Part shown: piece by piece, positions 6,600 through 7,075 of the stretch
Layout: each line of letters opens with the position of its first letter
Position numbering within the stretch: position 1 is the stretch's first letter
From: Xanthobacteraceae bacterium
GTDB lineage: Bacteria; Pseudomonadota; Alphaproteobacteria; Rhizobiales; Xanthobacteraceae
Assembly (NCBI GenBank): GCA_030043335.1
Contig: JASHXX010000138.1
Location: forward strand, 1-7,075
Direction of reading: 5' to 3'
Length of the DNA: 7,075 nt
Program-made: the position numbers and the translations under genes
Notes under the pieces: generated by a model
The model's input: only the letters and a program-made list of their open reading frames with translations
Database searches by the model: none
What the model was told of the DNA's origin: nothing

Positions 6600-7075
6600 A
6601 TGCCGGTCCGCCAGCTTTCCGAAGCCGTCGTCAATCGCATCGCCGCCGGCGAGGTGGTCGAGCGTCCGGCGAGCGTGGTCAAGGAGCTCGTGGAAAACGC
6701 GCTCGACGCCGGCGCAAGCCGCATCGATGTGCTCACCGACGGCGGCGGCCGGCGGCTTATTCGCGTCACCGACGATGGCGAAGGCATGAGTCGAGCCGAT
6801 CTGGCGCTGGCGGTCGAGCGCCACGCCACCTCGAAGCTTCGGGACGACGATCTCGTTGCCATCGACACGCTCGGCTTTCGCGGCGAGGCTTTGCCCTCGA
6901 TCGGCGCCGTTGCGCGGCTTGCGATCGCGACGCGTCACAAGGGCGAGCCGCACGCCTGGTCAATCGAGGTCGATGCCGGCGCAAAATCGGAGCCGAAGCC
7001 CGCCGCACTTAGCGAAGGCACGCGCGTCGAGGTGCGTGATCTCTTTTACGCGACCCCGGCGCGGCTCAAATTCCT
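6600..7075 (+). CDS. mutL: DNA mismatch repair protein MutL, N-terminal part (3' end outside window)
   Basis: Mismatch-repair matchmaker ATPase that couples MutS mismatch recognition to strand removal. The first 158 residues are visible, all within the GHKL ATPase domain. Motif I is [14 protein letters not shown] (26-39), with the expected catalytic E29 and magnesium-binding N33. Motif II is DDGEGM (58-63), and then come RHATSKL (74-80) and [12 protein letters not shown] (91-102), the flexible ATP-lid region. [10 protein letters not shown] closes the visible part. All key residues of the domain look intact. By family knowledge, bacteria without MutH usually have an endonuclease motif in the MutL C-terminus; that part is beyond the window. 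The start ATG 6600 fits the standard N-terminus ([10 protein letters not shown] at 14-23). The Shine-Dalgarno is weak. The gap to arfB is 71 bases and holds a possible promoter. Confidence 0.97.
   Translation, partial: MPVRQLSEAVVNRIAAGEVVERPASVVKELVENALDAGASRIDVLTDGGGRRLIRVTDDGEGMSRADLALAVERHATSKLRDDDLVAIDTLGFRGEALPSIGAVARLAIATRHKGEPHAWSIEVDAGAKSEPKPAALSEGTRVEVRDLFYATPARLKF

Overview
The window is GC-rich, densely packed, and has every recognisable gene on the + strand. The layout and protein sequences suggest an alphaproteobacterium, most likely Hyphomicrobiales (Bradyrhizobium/Rhodopseudomonas/Xanthobacteraceae-like). This assignment is a judgement from remembered protein families, not from a search. 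There is no sign of a mobile element, CRISPR array, rRNA or tRNA, and no gap over 300 bases without a gene.

Layout. 1-1830 is the C-terminal two thirds of isoleucyl-tRNA synthetase (ileS), cut by the window edge. It is followed after 3 bases by lspA (1834-2382, lipoprotein signal peptidase II). lspA overlaps by ATGA the gene for a proline/alanine-rich exported protein (2379-3197), which I read as a possible divergent relative of the alphaproteobacterial BamF/DUF3035 family. After a 116-base gap come two M16 metallopeptidase-family genes joined by a GTGA overlap. The first (3314-4669) has the HxxEH zinc site. The second (4666-6015) has lost it but keeps the arginine/tyrosine motif. Then come arfB (6106-6528, ribosome rescue hydrolase) and the start of mutL (6600 to the window end, DNA mismatch repair).

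How the genes fit together. ileS-lspA looks transcriptionally continuous. lspA, the exported Pro-rich protein and the M16 pair form a plausible cell-envelope block: lipoprotein maturation, a periplasmic or outer-membrane-associated protein, and a two-subunit periplasmic peptidase. arfB and mutL are housekeeping genes that happen to lie downstream; mutL may have its own promoter, overlapping the arfB stop codon.

Most of the window is ordinary core genome. The parts worth a second look are the unnamed Pro-rich exported protein between lspA and the peptidases, the split of active-site motifs between the two M16 subunits, the loss of the zinc-finger cysteines at the IleS C-terminus, and two candidate regulatory spots (AT-rich end of lspA; overlapping inverted repeats before mutL). 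I did not find a clearly new system.
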